From the NCBI GenBank assembly GCA_001599755.1, contig BCHX01000010.1, forward strand, positions 37,067-101,066: a stretch of 64,000 bases of DNA. Reading direction: 5' to 3'. The notes below the pieces were generated by a model. It did not search any database and had not been told where the DNA came from. It saw only the letters and a list, made by a program, of their open reading frames with translations. The stretch comes from Gliomastix tumulicola (taxonomy: Eukaryota > Ascomycota > Sordariomycetes > Hypocreales > Bionectriaceae). Of this stretch, positions 21,890-33,443 are shown piece after piece (the stretch's first letter is position 1; every line of letters starts with the position of its first letter). A program made the translations under genes and the position numbers.

Positions 21890-22630
21890 CTAGCTGTAGT
21901 CATGGCCNATAATCGCCTTGAGCTCCTCAACTTCCCCCCGAATCTCGTGCCTATCGACGGTTCCCTTCCTTCCCGGCTTCCCCTGCTTGCCCTCCCCGGT
22001 CCACGCTCGCTTGTTGGGTACAACCGGCGCTAGTGCTGGCCGTCGTCGATCACCCGCCTCGGCCCGTTCAAAGTCAATCATCATCACCCCCGTCTCCTTG
22101 TTGAAGACCATGTTGGCCTCCCGCACATCCCCGTGCCGGACACCCTCGCAGTGGATGGCCCGCAGCGATTGGACCGCCGTGGCCCGTAGCTCGTCCCTCG
22201 GCACTCCGGCCGCTCTCGCCTCCGAGAGGCTGCATCCCCCCCATGATAGGAACGCCATGTACACCACATACACCCGGTGGTCGTAGTAGTAGATCCTCTC
22301 CATCTCGCGAAGGTCGACAGCCCCCAGAAAGACCGGTACATGTCGGCCCTGCGCTGGACGAAGACGCTTGTACACATTTGCCTCCTGCTGGAGATCAGGG
22401 ATAAACGCCCGCACCGTGCCTTTGCTGACGAACGTGTACCCGTAGGCAAGCATCGTCACCTTGAACAGAACNCCACGGGCCCCGCCCAGCCCCAGCGGCG
22501 TGATGCCGTCATCGAGCGATTCTTCCAGCTGCTGACGGAGCATGGCAAGCCACTGTGTGTGTTTCACGGGGTGCAAGCCGCCTTCCCTGCCGTGAAACCC
22601 CACATTGGGGCACCGCGCATCCTAACTAGT
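21890..22630 (-). pseudogene. Kinase-like C-terminal half of a fungal nuclease-kinase protein
   Basis: Minus-strand open frame of about 245 codons entering at CPNVGFHG (near 22625) just after a stop. It carries a kinase-like fold: GARxVLFKVT (glycine loop and strand), Lys in FVSKGT, Glu in QQEANVYKRL, the catalytic-loop motif HGDVREAN, and DFE in place of DFG. The entry CPNV and the segment HPVKHTQWLAMLRQQLEESLDDG... match the region that joins the Cys-rich linker to the kinase in Spok-like and related fungal proteins. The N-terminal coiled coil and nuclease parts are absent here; a matching N-terminal half lies at 38705-39757 on the other strand. N bases at 21907 and 22474 sit in the frame. 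Family assignment is from memory of the architecture. Confidence 0.6.
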
Positions 22631-22989
22631 ATAAGGTATGGAAACGCGTCTCGTTTCCGCCTCCGTAGCCAATCAAGTGCGTGCTCGCCTTGAGATGAAA
22701 TGACACCGCCTTGGAATCGGTTGCGCGTTTCCAACGCCCCACTGCCGAGTCGACTGCTACCCCCTGACAGGGAATGGTGAACAAGGGGAAGTTGTCGGAA
22801 TCGGGCGGTATGCCTGTGTGTTCCATTGAGTGTGTAAAAAGCTCTGTCCGGGCCCGCACCCCTGTGGGCTCGGGCGTGCATACAAAATAGGTGGACCTGT
22901 GAGCATCGCTGCTTTGGATGTTGGACGCCCCTGTTTTCCTGATCCTGCCACTTCCAACAGAAGTGTACAGAACTTTGACCCCACCCTTC
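22631..22989. other. No gene recognised
   Basis: Repeat-like spacer between the kinase relic and the C2H2 relic. Short minus-strand frames (22564-23043) have no domain. Confidence 0.35.
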
Positions 22990-23185
22990 CTTGCATCGGG
23001 TGACCGTCCCACGTTCCATCCACCGTGCTTTGGAAGTATGCACTATGGGAGAAGACCTACCACATTCGTTGCAGCTATGTATTGAACCCGAGTCCCACGT
23101 TCTTGTCTATTATCATCCGGATTGCCTCTTTACCCTTTCAGCCGCAAGCATCAAGGAAACAAGCACACAAATCAACCACGCCTGA
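22990..23185 (+). pseudogene. C2H2 (DUF3505-type) relic, N-terminal finger only
   Basis: Frame reads SLQLCIEPESHVLVYYHPDC then LFTLSAASIK, matching the N-terminal part of the relics at 5472-5400 and 50980-50885. The second finger and the rest are missing. It abuts the 3' end of PD-(D/E)XK-like copy 3. Confidence 0.6.
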
Positions 23186-23192
23186 GCATCCA

Positions 23193-24653
23193 TCATAGCC
23201 CCAGACCGGTGTTAACATTGTCAAGGCTCACAAACCCATCAAGCACATTCTCTCTCCACCACGGCACGTAGACATTCCGACACCAGGCGGCCAATTCGCG
23301 AAGCCCTGCAACGATCTTGAATATATTTTGCATACTCTGAGTGGTGCCGAATTCCCACTCGGTCCAGAGTGTAATACTTTCTCCGTCACGGGTGGAGAGC
23401 ACCAGTGACCATTTGTGACCCTGCACGACGATGCCGGGAATGAAGGGCAGTCGGCCAACCCGTTCCTTGCACAGCCTAGATATCTCAACCTCAAGGGCCG
23501 AGGAAGTCTGCGGCACTAGGACACCCGATTGGGGCGCCCTCGTAGACCGGATCGAGTGAGCGACAGCCGAAGCCAGGAAGGACCACTGCGCAGCGTGCCA
23601 CACACCCATCTGCAGGTTTGCTGCGTCCAGCCCATTCCCCGGCGTCTTAGTCTCGATGCTCAACACAATAGGCCGCAGCTGCAAAGGGGCGAAGTCGGTG
23701 GGGTTAACAGACAGTGTGGGTGTAAGACGGCTCAGTTGTTGGTGGGCACGAAGCGCCTTTTGCTGCTTATGCTGCTGCTGGTGACTGTCGCCAACGCTCT
23801 GGTCGAGCTCAGCCACGAGACAAAAGTCGACCTTCTTAGATGGCAGGTTCCCAGGGAGAAAGGCTGGATGCAGCCGCGCGGCGGTACAACTGAAAACGTT
23901 GAAACCATCAGTTCCGCGGGTCATATCCGTGCCTCGGAAAACCGAAGACAAAAGGAGGTGGTGGACTTCGATGTTCCAACCGGCCTCGTCATGTCTCTGA
24001 TCGTGACAGAGCTTGGCCCGGTCTCGAACGGCAGCCAGCTCGGCAATGGTAGGCACACGGCCTGGCCGGTTGTCCTTGTCAGTCTCGGACCGGAAGGAGT
24101 ATCTCCATGGCCTCTCATCACCGTCCGGGCAACATTGTGAACTGGAGAGTATTGTATCGCGTAGGGAGTTGGGAAGAATGTCATGACCGTGCTGCACCTC
24201 GCGCATGACTTGGAGGAGCTGGCTCGAGGCAAGATTCGGAGCGTTGTCAATTTCTAGCTGTCGTAACTTGATACCGTCTTCGGCCAGATTTAGCCCTAGG
24301 AATGTATTCTTGTTCGACCGTGATCGTGACGAGTGATTGGATGCAGAGGACTGAGTGTCGGATCGATTGCTCGCAGAAGTGTGGATGTTGCCGACGCCAC
24401 CTCCAGGGCGAGGCGTCAGGTCTGGTTCGAGATCATAATCTGTGTGTCGGGATCGCTTATGACGAGTCGGGGTCGCCTCCATGTCTCGTCCCGGGCACGA
24501 TGGCGGAGGACTGGACAGGTGTGTGTGGTGCTCAAAGGGTCGCTTGCGCGTAGACGGCGGTAACAATGACGGTGACGGCGAGCATAGCGACTCCGGATCC
24601 TGTGCAGGGTGCAAATCGTGCAGCCACTTGTCAATGGTGCTCTCAGTTGACAT
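23193..24653 (-). CDS. PD-(D/E)XK nuclease-like protein (PDDEXK_12-type), copy 3, intronless
   Basis: One uninterrupted frame, 486 residues from ATG 24653 (MSTESTIDKWLHDLHP); a longer in-frame start at 24836 lacks support. Layout matches copies 1 and 2: low-complexity basic N-terminus with TPTRHKRSR, W...WNIEVHHLLLSSVF, then FSCTAARLHPAF, Asp in KKVDFCLV, E-x-K in VLSIETKTPG, FIPGIVVQGHKWSLVL and WCRNVYVPWW. The stretch FSC-TAARL spans, without a gap, the place where copy 2 has its intron and copy 1 is thought to have one. Loss may reflect retroposition or simple intron loss. It has all core residues and no lesion, so it may be functional. Left neighbour is a C2H2 relic. Confidence 0.85.
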   Translation of the reverse strand: MSTESTIDKWLHDLHPAQDPESLCSPSPSLLPPSTRKRPFEHHTHLSSPPPSCPGRDMEATPTRHKRSRHTDYDLEPDLTPRPGGGVGNIHTSASNRSDTQSSASNHSSRSRSNKNTFLGLNLAEDGIKLRQLEIDNAPNLASSQLLQVMREVQHGHDILPNSLRDTILSSSQCCPDGDERPWRYSFRSETDKDNRPGRVPTIAELAAVRDRAKLCHDQRHDEAGWNIEVHHLLLSSVFRGTDMTRGTDGFNVFSCTAARLHPAFLPGNLPSKKVDFCLVAELDQSVGDSHQQQHKQQKALRAHQQLSRLTPTLSVNPTDFAPLQLRPIVLSIETKTPGNGLDAANLQMGVWHAAQWSFLASAVAHSIRSTRAPQSGVLVPQTSSALEVEISRLCKERVGRLPFIPGIVVQGHKWSLVLSTRDGESITLWTEWEFGTTQSMQNIFKIVAGLRELAAWCRNVYVPWWRENVLDGFVSLDNVNTGLGL

Positions 24654-26118
24654 TTCAGCAATCCATAGAGGGCCAGGTAAATTGTGCTTTTGGGGAAGGG
24701 TTTTGGCTTGGAAGAAGCAAAAATGGCCGATTCCGACCGTTGTGGCTAATGTTGTGGAAGCTGTTGAGGGGGTAACCCAGCCTTTATACCGGTCACTGGT
24801 TGTTCCGGTTCCGGCTCCCCACAGCGCTCCTACCAATTGTCATTTGAATCGGGACCTGTGATGGAGGGGGGCGCTAAATGGGTGCCCACGCAACATGCTT
24901 GGTCCTACTAACAGGTTACAAACTAGACGGACTTTTCAGAGGGCTTTATGGCAAAGGAACTCGGCACATTAATGGTCTTGTAGTGCATTAGGGTAGTAGT
25001 TCTTTGCTGTATAAATGGGAGACCGCGCGGGGTTACACTGAATGGTAGGGTGGATATTTCATATGGTGCGGCGGTACGCCCAGTTCTGCGCGGATCAACT
25101 GTTGTTGGCGGAGCGTGCCTCCGCAGTTTGTAGGACGACCCTGCACCCGTTCCCACATTCAAGAGCTTCGCCATGACATCATCCTGTGGAAGTTCTAGAA
25201 CTATTTCGGAAATGGCATTTCCTAACCTCTCCTGATGTCGGTCGATAGTACCACGATCGTTTCGCCGGCATCAAAAAGGGGCTTGCGCGAGAGGTTGATG
25301 GAGGGATCACGTTGATTCAGGTCTGTACTGACTCGGGGCGCTGGGCCCGGGCCCAGGCCCCACTGTCATGGGAACCTTACTCGATCGGGTAGCTCCTGAA
25401 ATTTTCAATTCAATCATCATTCATCACAATACTCGACCGAGTGCCTACAGGTGGTGATGATCCAATGGCTCTCCCTCCCCAATACCCGATCGACTAGCAC
25501 ATCGGCTCCTTTCACCTACGAACAATCGGGGACATCACCGACCGAGTATTCACACCGCCTGTGTTGCGCAGCAGCTACCCGGCCGGACAGCAGAACCGAT
25601 TTCCCCGAATCACCATCTCAGGAGCTTCTGGAGGAGTTAGATGTTACGAAGTCACTAATATGGATTTACCACCTCGGACTAGACGGCCAACACGAAAAAA
25701 GATAGAGCAAGAGTGACGTTATGGGGTACTTTAGGGTCTCAAAATGCCTTGGAAAGGTTTTTTATGCAGTTTTCCTCCCTCGCCGTGGTGATATTATAAC
25801 GACAAGTTGTCGACCTCGCCGTCACTTCTTAACAACCCAGCCAATCAGAATTTCGCGGTTGAAACTAAACCTAATTAAGAACCTAGTACCCACACTTACA
25901 ACTTAGCCCAATCATGAGCCGCCGTTTCAACATCCTAGTGGACAAGTACAAAATCAAAAGTAGGTAGATTTGATTTTTGCGACCCGCCGTAACCCATGTA
26001 GATTTGAATATGACCGGGGGTAGTCTTGAATTAGGTACGTACCTCTTCGACAGGGCTGTGACCGGGGCACCGACCGGGGTAGAACAAGAGGGTGACGCGA
26101 GACGCGAACTGCTGTCGC
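24654..26118. other. About 1.5 kb without a supported gene
   Basis: Upstream of copy 3 and beyond. A plus-strand frame 25451-25705 lacks any domain. An AT-rich stretch runs 25780-25990. No long terminal repeat pair could be shown. Confidence 0.35.
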
Positions 26119-26350
26119 GTTAAGTCCATGCAGATGGGAGATTCTCCTATCATCGTCAAAGAGCTGGACGACACATTCCGACGCATTACAATGGCGGAGT
26201 CCGATAATCAGTCTGAGCCGCAGGGCCCAATCTATCCATTTGTTCTCTTGTCGTCATACCGGATCCTAGTATGTCAAGTCTGTGGCTTTGCATCCGTCGC
26301 CGACGAAGCCAAGTCACACTTGCTCGCTCGACACCGTGATCTTGCATCAT
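26119..26350 (+). pseudogene. Diverged C2H2 (DUF3505-type) N-terminal relic
   Basis: Frame from 26122 contains PFVLLSSYRILVCQVCGFAS and then a paired His (HLLARH): a C-x2-C...H-x4-H unit preceded by a short acidic leader, as in DUF3505 proteins. The frame runs into a G-rich tract at 26350 and loses protein character. Confidence 0.45.
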
Positions 26351-26359
26351 CGGTAGTGG

Positions 26360-26600
26360 CGTTAGGGGTCGGGTTAGAGGGCGGACGGGTGGGTGGGTGT
26401 GGTGGGTGGTGGGCCGGGGCGGTAGGCTAGCGGGCTGGGCGGGCAGGGGCGTTCCAGGGCGTTCCAGGGCATCACAGGGCGTCGATAGAGGGCCACAGGG
26501 CAGGGCGCGTGGGCGCTAGGCGGGGCTAGAGCGGATAGGGTAGGTTGGTGGGCCAGGGATCAGAAAGGGCGGGTGCAGTGGGCTGTCAACTACTTGCTCA
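26360..26600 (+). repeat. Strongly G-skewed tract upstream of the LINE
   Basis: About 240 bases of GGG-containing runs on the plus strand (GGGTGGGTGGG, GGGCGTTCCAGGGCGTTCCA tandem). It lies about 300 bases before LINE ORF1. It could be LINE 5' untranslated DNA or a simple G-rich repeat with G-quadruplex potential. Confidence 0.5.
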
Positions 26601-26801
26601 CCCCCCCTGCACACATAGTATACTGTATGGGATTAGGTGGGTCAGTAGGTAGCGGTACCTAGCGGTGGCAGGCAGGCGTGTCAGGGCTGACACTAGCTAT
26701 CGGTAGCGGCAAACTAGCATGACCTAGCGTCACGTCGAGCGCTGGAAAGGAAAAGAAGAAGAGAAGAAGGGGAAGAAGGAAAACTTTTCACAACAGCGAG
26801 A

Positions 26802-28651
26802 ACGAATTTTTGAAACAACAGCCACAACACAGCACCGATACGCCTCTCTAGAGGGTCAATTGAATAGCCTGAAGTCGGACGCATTGCCCAGTGCGTCTTT
26901 TGACCATCATGGCGACTTCCTGGCCCCTAGAAGTCGCATGGCCTGCCGAATTCCGTGAGCATGCCACGAAACTCGGCAAATACCTCAGAGACGCCCTCCT
27001 GTCTATCGAATGCGCTGGAGACCAACCCGTGCCCGCCGACCTCGTCAAGTTCATGGCCATGGGCGCCCTCGCCCTCGTCACCAAGGTCCACAATCTCCCT
27101 GACCTCGGCACCATCCACGACGCCCTCCAGATGGCAAGGTCTGAATCCAAGGCCGCGGCGGACGACGTGATGCGAGCTCTCCACGACATCAAGACGGAAC
27201 TGCGACAGGCGGCGAACATGAACCAGCAGGCGCTGGAAGGCATCCGACAGAACAACGACGCATAGAACGAGACGAAGACGGCGGCCCGCGAATCGACCGA
27301 GATTGGCAGAACAGTCATGACGATGGTGAGGGAGATCAAGAACGCGGAACAGCAGAACCGACCGAGCCCGCTACGGACCTACGCATCCGTAGCGGCCGGG
27401 AACGGGCTAGCCACTAGTATACACAACCCGCTGAACCAACGCAAGGTGCCATCCACGCAAGTGCTCCGTGAGGTCATCGTGAACATCCGGAACCCCATGA
27501 CCATAGCCAGCCTGCGGGCGATGAACCCCCGTAGCCTGAAAGCGCATGTCGACCGTGCCATAGAGCAGAGCGGAAACGAGCACATTGAGAAGATCAAGAC
27601 AGTGTCCACGAACCAGCTGAAGAGCGGCGACCTTAGCATCAAGACAGCCACCGCGGCCGACATGGAGGTGCTCCGGCAGTTCGCTGAGGACTGGGAGAAT
27701 CGGATCGGTAACGGGGCCAGCGTCCGCATCCCCACATACGGGGTGCTTGTCCATGGCATCCGCACCAGCTCCATAGATATGGACCAATTTGAAGGCACGC
27801 GAGATAACATTCTACAGGAAAACAAAGCATTCATCCCGAACGCGGGGATCAAATACATCGGATGGCTCACTACAAGGCATCATCCTGGCGCTCCAGATTG
27901 CCCAGGAAGATCGAGACAGAGGCAATCGCCGGACGAAAGTCCTGATATACACGGACAACCAGGCAGCGATCCGATCAACGGCCAAGCCGAGAGGCACTTC
28001 CGGGGCCTACCTGCTCCGAACCATCACGCAACAACTACAAAATCTACGGGCACAAGGTCTAAGCGTAGAAATACGATGGGTCCCGGCGCACAAGGGGATC
28101 TACGGCAACGAGGCAGCCGACCGAGCGGCAAAAGAGGCCACAGGTTGGAGGCACAGGGGGCCACCAGGACCGAAGGCACCAAAGCCTCCCGTCTTGCACT
28201 CACTGAAGTCCACACTGAAGCAGTGGTCGCGCAAGGTCGTCCAACGAAGATGGCAAACGCAGTGGCAGCAGGAATCCAGAGGCCGTGCTACCTTCCGTCA
28301 CACACCCACGCCAACACCAAAAGTGCTGCAGCCACACAAGCATTTCAGCAAGAGGCAGAGCGCCACGTACGTCCAAGTGCGTACAGAAAAGATCGGAATG
28401 AAGGACTTCCTCTACAGGCGGAGAGTGCCGGGAGCCACGGACCCAAGCTGCGACTGCGGCGAAGGACGACAAACTGTCACCCACGTCCTGCTTCGGTGCA
28501 GGAAGCACATCGCACTCCGACGCCAAGAACTGGGGCATTTCCCTGGACGACTCAACCTTCGACAAGTTCTGAGCGAGCGCAGTATAGCAGGCAAGGTTGT
28601 CAAGTTCATGGAGCAAACTAGGATCCTTGGGCCATTGAGGATCGGTCACTA
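26802..28651 (+). mobile_element. Tad-type LINE, copy 1: ORF1 joined to RNase H by internal deletion
   Basis: ORF1 starts at the ATG at 26910 (MATSWPLEVAWPAEFREHA); homology with copy 2 (62977-64000) begins near 26802. ORF1 is stopped at 27263-27265 by TAG where copy 2 has CAG, then remains open to about 27865 (RNA-binding gag region with RIPTYGVLVHGI). At about 27865-27875 the frame jumps to the end of ORF2: a partial RNase H (TDNQAAIRST, WVPAHKGIYGNEAADRAAKEA), then a CxC...H-type tail (CDCGEGRQTVTHVLLRC), ending at 28651. Zinc knuckles, endonuclease and reverse transcriptase are gone, as is the first RNase H Asp/Glu pair. The element cannot move by itself. Confidence 0.85.
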
Positions 28652-29388
28652 AGTAGACGAAGCCGAGCACTGGGGGGAGACTGTAGGTACAAGGGTGCAT
28701 AGATGGGGCGCATGTTCCGCCCCGTATGAGCCTAGAACTCATGTATATTAGCATTCAAAGCCGACTTCTACGGCAGGCTATCGCCTTCCGTAGATGAAGG
28801 TTTAGGTAGATAGGTGGGAAGTTTGGAGGCAGCTGGTCAGCGCCGTCGGGCGCTGGCGAAGTGGGGTGATTCGGACGCCCGTCCGAAGCACCTCGGCGGC
28901 CAGCCAAACCCCGCTTCCGGGCATGGCTGCTGGGAAAGGGCGGCTACAACCGTGTAGGAATTGAACCTGAACCTGAACCTGACGGCCTGGAGATTACTGG
29001 CCCGCAACCGCCGCTCTTTAAGGCGCTCGCCTCAGCATTCCTGCCCAGCTTGGTCGATTATAAACTGCTCCTGGCTCTTTAACACCGTATAACTGAGTTC
29101 CAGTCATGTAACGGCCCTGATGGCGGCAGCCAATCCAAGTGTTGCCGTCCGGAAATTCGTCCATCCGCTCGGCTAGTAGCCTATACACGTATCATGCAGG
29201 CAAGAGTTTATTGTCACATTCTTCACTCCCAACCAGGCACACAGGCTGGGCACGGTCTTGGAGAAAGAGTTGCTAGTTAAGCCCCGGGCACATTCCAGAG
29301 CTTGATGCTCCTGCCCACAAAAATATAAATACTGCAGGCGCCACGTACTTTGACTCTCGAAACCTCAACAGCTTGGTCATCTCCGATC
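28652..29388. other. LINE 3' flank and spacer
   Basis: No gene. A GAACCT tandem repeat (28961-28981) could be a LINE tail or a microsatellite. The right end should hold the promoter of the next gene. Confidence 0.4.
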
Positions 29389-30477
29389 ATGGCTTCTGGT
29401 GTGGCGAATGTCGGCGCAGGCTTAGCCCTTGCCACGGAAACCGAAACAAAGTGGAAAGAGTGTATGACTCTGTAGTGTGTCATGGTACGCGCTTACTGAC
29501 AACGGATAGTCTCCAATTTCATGTGGCAACGAGCTAAGGAACGGCAATACTCCAAGTATATATACCGAGCCCATGTTCATGGCTACCCGTTCCCCCGATT
29601 CATCGACGATTGCACCAACGAGCTTAGTGATAGCTTTGGCTCTGATTTCCATCTCGGGTTTGAATGCGATGCCCAGTCGCAAATTCACATCCCCATGGGC
29701 GACCCGACCGAACTTTATGACATCAACGAGTTTTTCCAGGAATTGAGTCGGCATCTAGACAAGACTCGGATCAAGTCCCAAAGGCAAAGGGACGGTGAGG
29801 AGCTGGTTCTGTCCAACTTTGTCTCTCTCAGCGGAGACTTTCGGTGGACAACACAAAGGATCTGTCGAGTGGGACGCTTGGCGACCAAGGATCAACTTCC
29901 TGGCTTGGCTCTCTTCGAAACATCAGCGATCAATAGCAGTGGCGCACGTCTATGGCGAGTTCAAGACATGCTGGACTTCTTAGGTCACTCGCTCCTAGAC
30001 AGTCCCGTTAGAATTTCCTCGGAACTCCGGCGGTGGGCCTTTAATGCTGACGAGTACCTTTGCTGGGGCATTGCACCTCTGGAGGCGTTGGTCGCATTTG
30101 TTCCCCTGTCTGAACTCTCGCAAGAGGAAAATATTCACGAAAACGCTTTCCTAAGGAAAGATTTCGTGAATTCCATGTACCTCGGGGATTTTCAGCGGTG
30201 TCGTTCAGATCATCTCTCCCTAACAGAGTACGCAGATCGGGCACTTCGTTTTGCGCTTACTATTTTTATGAACGTGTCCAGTGGGACGGACATGACACCA
30301 TTGGCTATGCAGCTAGCAAGCACGGTTTTGCTCACCCCTCAGATTTGGGGCTACAAGGTTACCGCGTTTTACGAAGATTTGGAGAAAGAAATCATGGCAT
30401 GTGTCAACAAGGCCCTGGAACTCGGGAAAGCAAGGAAGAGAGCGCCATGTGCACCAACAGAATTGTGCTCGGCTTAA
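29389..30477 (+). CDS. Uncharacterised fungal protein, 346 residues
   Basis: Two exons: 29389-29461 and 29510-30477. The 48-base intron has donor GTATGA, branch CTGAC and acceptor ATAG, and gives KWKE-FSNFMWQRAKERQYS. The protein has a helical N-terminus, an acidic central part (FQELSRHLDKTR), a conserved-looking LWRVQDMLDFLGHSLL segment and WGIAPLEALVAFVPLSEL, then a hydrophobic stretch near the end (MTPLAMQLASTVLLTPQIW). I do not recognise a named domain, though this WRVQDM...VPL pattern occurs in unnamed fungal proteins. No lesion seen, so probably an intact gene. The start is chosen because it follows a pyrimidine-rich leader and splices in frame. Confidence 0.65.
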
Positions 30478-30728
30478 GGGCTTCATTAACTGCGCGCGTG
30501 CTCTGTTCTATCCGGTTTTGGTAAATCATGACCGCGCTATCACAATACTTGGCTATAATAATTCCACGGCGGCGTGGACATTCCGCAACCTATGTAAGCT
30601 TGAACGTCCCCAACGTACCGCCATCGATTCGACATAGAAATGTGGTGGTCCAGCCGCGCGAGCTAGATGATGTCCAAGCTACCAGAATAACGTCGCGCAA
30701 ACTTAATACCAGTCTGCTTGATATACTA

Positions 30729-31060
30729 TCATGCGCTGCAGTGTTTCCGCAGATGGCTGCGCTTCCCACAATTGAAGCATAATCCCTGTTGCCTTCGTTC
30801 TTCGCGTAAAGCATTATCGACATCTATTGCCAGCTTTGCCATCTCCTCGAGTATTGCCGGCAAGTCTCCAAGCTGATAAATACGCACTTGAATCTCCTCC
30901 TTGAGCCTGACGAAGAAAAGAGATGCTAGGTATGTCTCGCGAGTAAGCTGGCTCCACAGCCTCATAGATTCGGCGATGTAGTCTCTTGCACTGCCGACCT
31001 GTTTGAGGCGTTGAAACTTGATAGCGTCTTCTATTTGGTGGTTGCTTTAAGCTTCGAGGT
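30729..31060 (-). pseudogene. Ty3/Gypsy gag relic
   Basis: Minus-strand frame reads FQRLKQVGSARDYIAESMRL, then a gag-like helical region (LKEEIQVRIYQLGDLPAI) and one CCHC zinc knuckle CFNCGKRSHLRKHC near 30735-30776. Both ends are lost and no protease or polymerase is present. Confidence 0.7.
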
Positions 31061-31654
31061 GTTCTAGAAAATATATTAGCATAGAGCATCGAAAAGGCTG
31101 TAGACTTATGCTCGCAAAGCGAGTAAGAATAGTTGAAGTAAAGAGCGGTCTCAGGGGCCCTTACAAATTGATGGGCAGATTTGCTTCCGATCAACATTAT
31201 TGATATAGTTTGACTGAGGCATCACTCATACCGGAGTGAACACTTTTTTGGTTCACGCGTGGTTCACTTGCTCCCGCGTGAGCCACTGCGTCTAAGGTAA
31301 CCGCTCCTCGCATCGCACGCACGGAACACCCCTCGTTCTGTGCCGTTCTTCGCCCCACGGAGTCTGTGATGCTATGGCGCTGCGGGCGCTCTAGACACGG
31401 CGTTGGTGTCCTGTGTCCATGTAGCAGGCGCTTGGTACTGGTTTCGGGCCGCTTTGTGCCACCGTACATGGGATCTGTGCAATTGTCTCTTGATACAGCC
31501 AAGAAAAGAAGTTTCTGTTCTCTCCCTTAGGCAACCCGCGGATAATCCCCTGGTCCGAACCTAGCTAGACAACAAACAATGTCCCCCTCCGCCCAGCCAA
31601 AGTCACCCAACAACATCACCAACTTTTCCCATGTCCATTTACCACTATGCATCT
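31061..31654. other. No gene; possible remnant of an LTR
   Basis: Sits on the 5' side of the Gypsy gag relic. Contains short repeated GGTTCACGCGTGGTTCACT at 31250-31268. No second LTR was found to confirm. Confidence 0.3.
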
Positions 31655-32911
31655 CTACTTCCCGGAGCCGGGGTAGATAACCCACTCTATTGACGCAGAT
31701 CGTCCAGTAGGCAACAGCGCTGCCGCGTCCCTATCTAAGATATCTTCCCCAAACCGGATTCGCGCCCCCCCCCTCTCGGACGTTCCGAGCCTCTGAATCA
31801 AGACCACGACCAGGAGCGTGATCATGTTTCCTGCAAATCCGTTGGCAGCTGGACACGCATGTAGGCCAGTTCCAAAAGGCATGCACGCGTCCTTTTGGTC
31901 TTGGGTAATTTTGACGAAGCGGTTGGGTCGGAACTCCAAAACATCTACACCCCAAATCCGTTTATCGCGGTGCAAGGACTCGATATCTGCTACTTCCGTA
32001 TTCTCTTCCGAGGGACGATAAATTCGCTTAGTAGGCGGATAGAGTCGGAGAGCTTCCTATACACAACAAATATGATTAGCACGCCCTTCCCGGCCGACAT
32101 GTTCTAAGAGAGAACTGTTCGAGTGTTAACTTACTGTGGAGAAGTTGGCCATGACTCTATCAAAGTGGATCTCTCCGGCATGGGCTACTTCACTCACAAT
32201 AGCTTGAACCACCACTTGGGTCTCCTCATCGAGGTGACGGAATGCCACATGGACATAAGTCAGCAAGACAACCCGCCAGAGAGTCTCATAGGCCGGGATG
32301 ATCAAGGCTAGCGGGTCGTCGTTTTCTCCTTGAGCCAAGGTCTGCAGCTTAGATCGCAGTTCTGATAATATTTCTTGCTGGGGGGCGGATGACTCTGTGC
32401 GCTGTACTTTGGACTCGAGCCATATGCAGTTAATAGCGTTGGTGATCCAGTCTGCGTCCTCGACGTCAATAACAGGCCCTTGAATATCGGGATATAGGAG
32501 CTTAACCACAGCCTGGAAACACATAACGCGGGCGACACGCTCGATGTTGACCCCATGGCACTCAAGGTCCATAGAAACCAACGTGCGATCGGCCGCGTCC
32601 CGCACGTTGCTCCATGTTTCTTTCTCGGCACTCTTGATGACAGAGTGAGCGCGTCCCAGGAATCGTCTGTGTACACTCAAGTTCGTCGTCGTGAATGAAT
32701 TTTCGATTCCGAAGGCTGTGGCGATACGGGCGTTTGGACGGGCTCGGAGGTCCAGGCGTTGGGCGAGGTTCGTGGCCGACACGAACGAAGCAATGTTGCG
32801 GTTGCGTTTTATCTTCTCGTGGACTGACTCTTCTGTGGCTCGATGCATCGACTGAAAGAGGAGGAAGAGTATAGCAAGAAGGCCCAGTACGATCCACATG
32901 GGTAAAGTCAT
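31655..32911 (-). CDS. Cytochrome P450, short form (392 residues)
   Basis: Two exons: 32911-32135 and 32056-31655. The 78-base intron (32057-32134; GTAAGT..TATAG) restores ST-EALRLYPP. An N-terminal hydrophobic anchor (residues 5-20) suggests endoplasmic-reticulum membrane attachment. The K-helix ExxR is E260-A-L-R263. The heme-binding loop is FGTGLHACPA with the ligand at C327. In the I-helix position the sequence is PAYETLWRVV instead of the common AGxxT. At 392 residues it is about 100 shorter than the usual fungal P450, with the loss in the middle, but I know similar short members. Substrate unknown. No other secondary-metabolism gene adjoins it. The frame is intact. Confidence 0.85.
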
Positions 32912-33275
32912 GATGCGTAAATTGAGGCTCGATTAGTTCCTCTCGGGTCAGTTTCAGAACAGATGATAAAGGTGTAAAAATCAAGAAGGCGGCAGCAGGA
33001 ATAAATAGTGGTTGAATAGGCTTGCTTCTTATTCACGGTTTATCGCGTCGAATGGCATGTATGGTGATACGAAGGTCTCATATATAGGAATGTTATTGCG
33101 TTTTTCCACTTCACAACGTGTTTACCTTCCCACAGGTGGCGGTGGCTTATTGAAATAGCTGCTTTTTACTCTGCTCTTCTCTATACCTGCTCTATTGGCG
33201 TACTCCTAATTATCCTGGTACTGTAATCTTATTCTGCCTCTGCTTCTTCTTACTCTGGCTGGGATGTCTCACGGG
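32912..33275. other. Upstream region of the P450
   Basis: Likely promoter and spacer; no gene seen. Confidence 0.35.
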
Positions 33276-33410
33276 CCAGCGTATCAGGCTCGCTCCACGC
33301 GGATTAGATTAGCCCTGGCACGACAACGGCAGCAGCACCAGGAGACACGTGTCGATGGTCCAGGACAACACACGCGCAGGATGTACGACGCGAAGGCATG
33401 CGGCGGGTGG
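33276..33410 (+). pseudogene. LINE ORF2 relic (region after RNase H)
   Basis: Reads PAYQARSTRIRLALARQRQQ, matching 35270-35330 of the LINE at 34272-36042. It then skips about 14 residues and resumes at HTRRMYDA. A small internal deletion is present. Confidence 0.75.
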
Positions 33411-33443
33411 CACGGGCGAAGATGGCCAACCTCTCTTTCTCAT

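Noticed and set aside
25380..25710. Possible retrotransposon LTR end and gag start
   Set aside because: No second LTR, no primer-binding site I can trust, and no gag motif.
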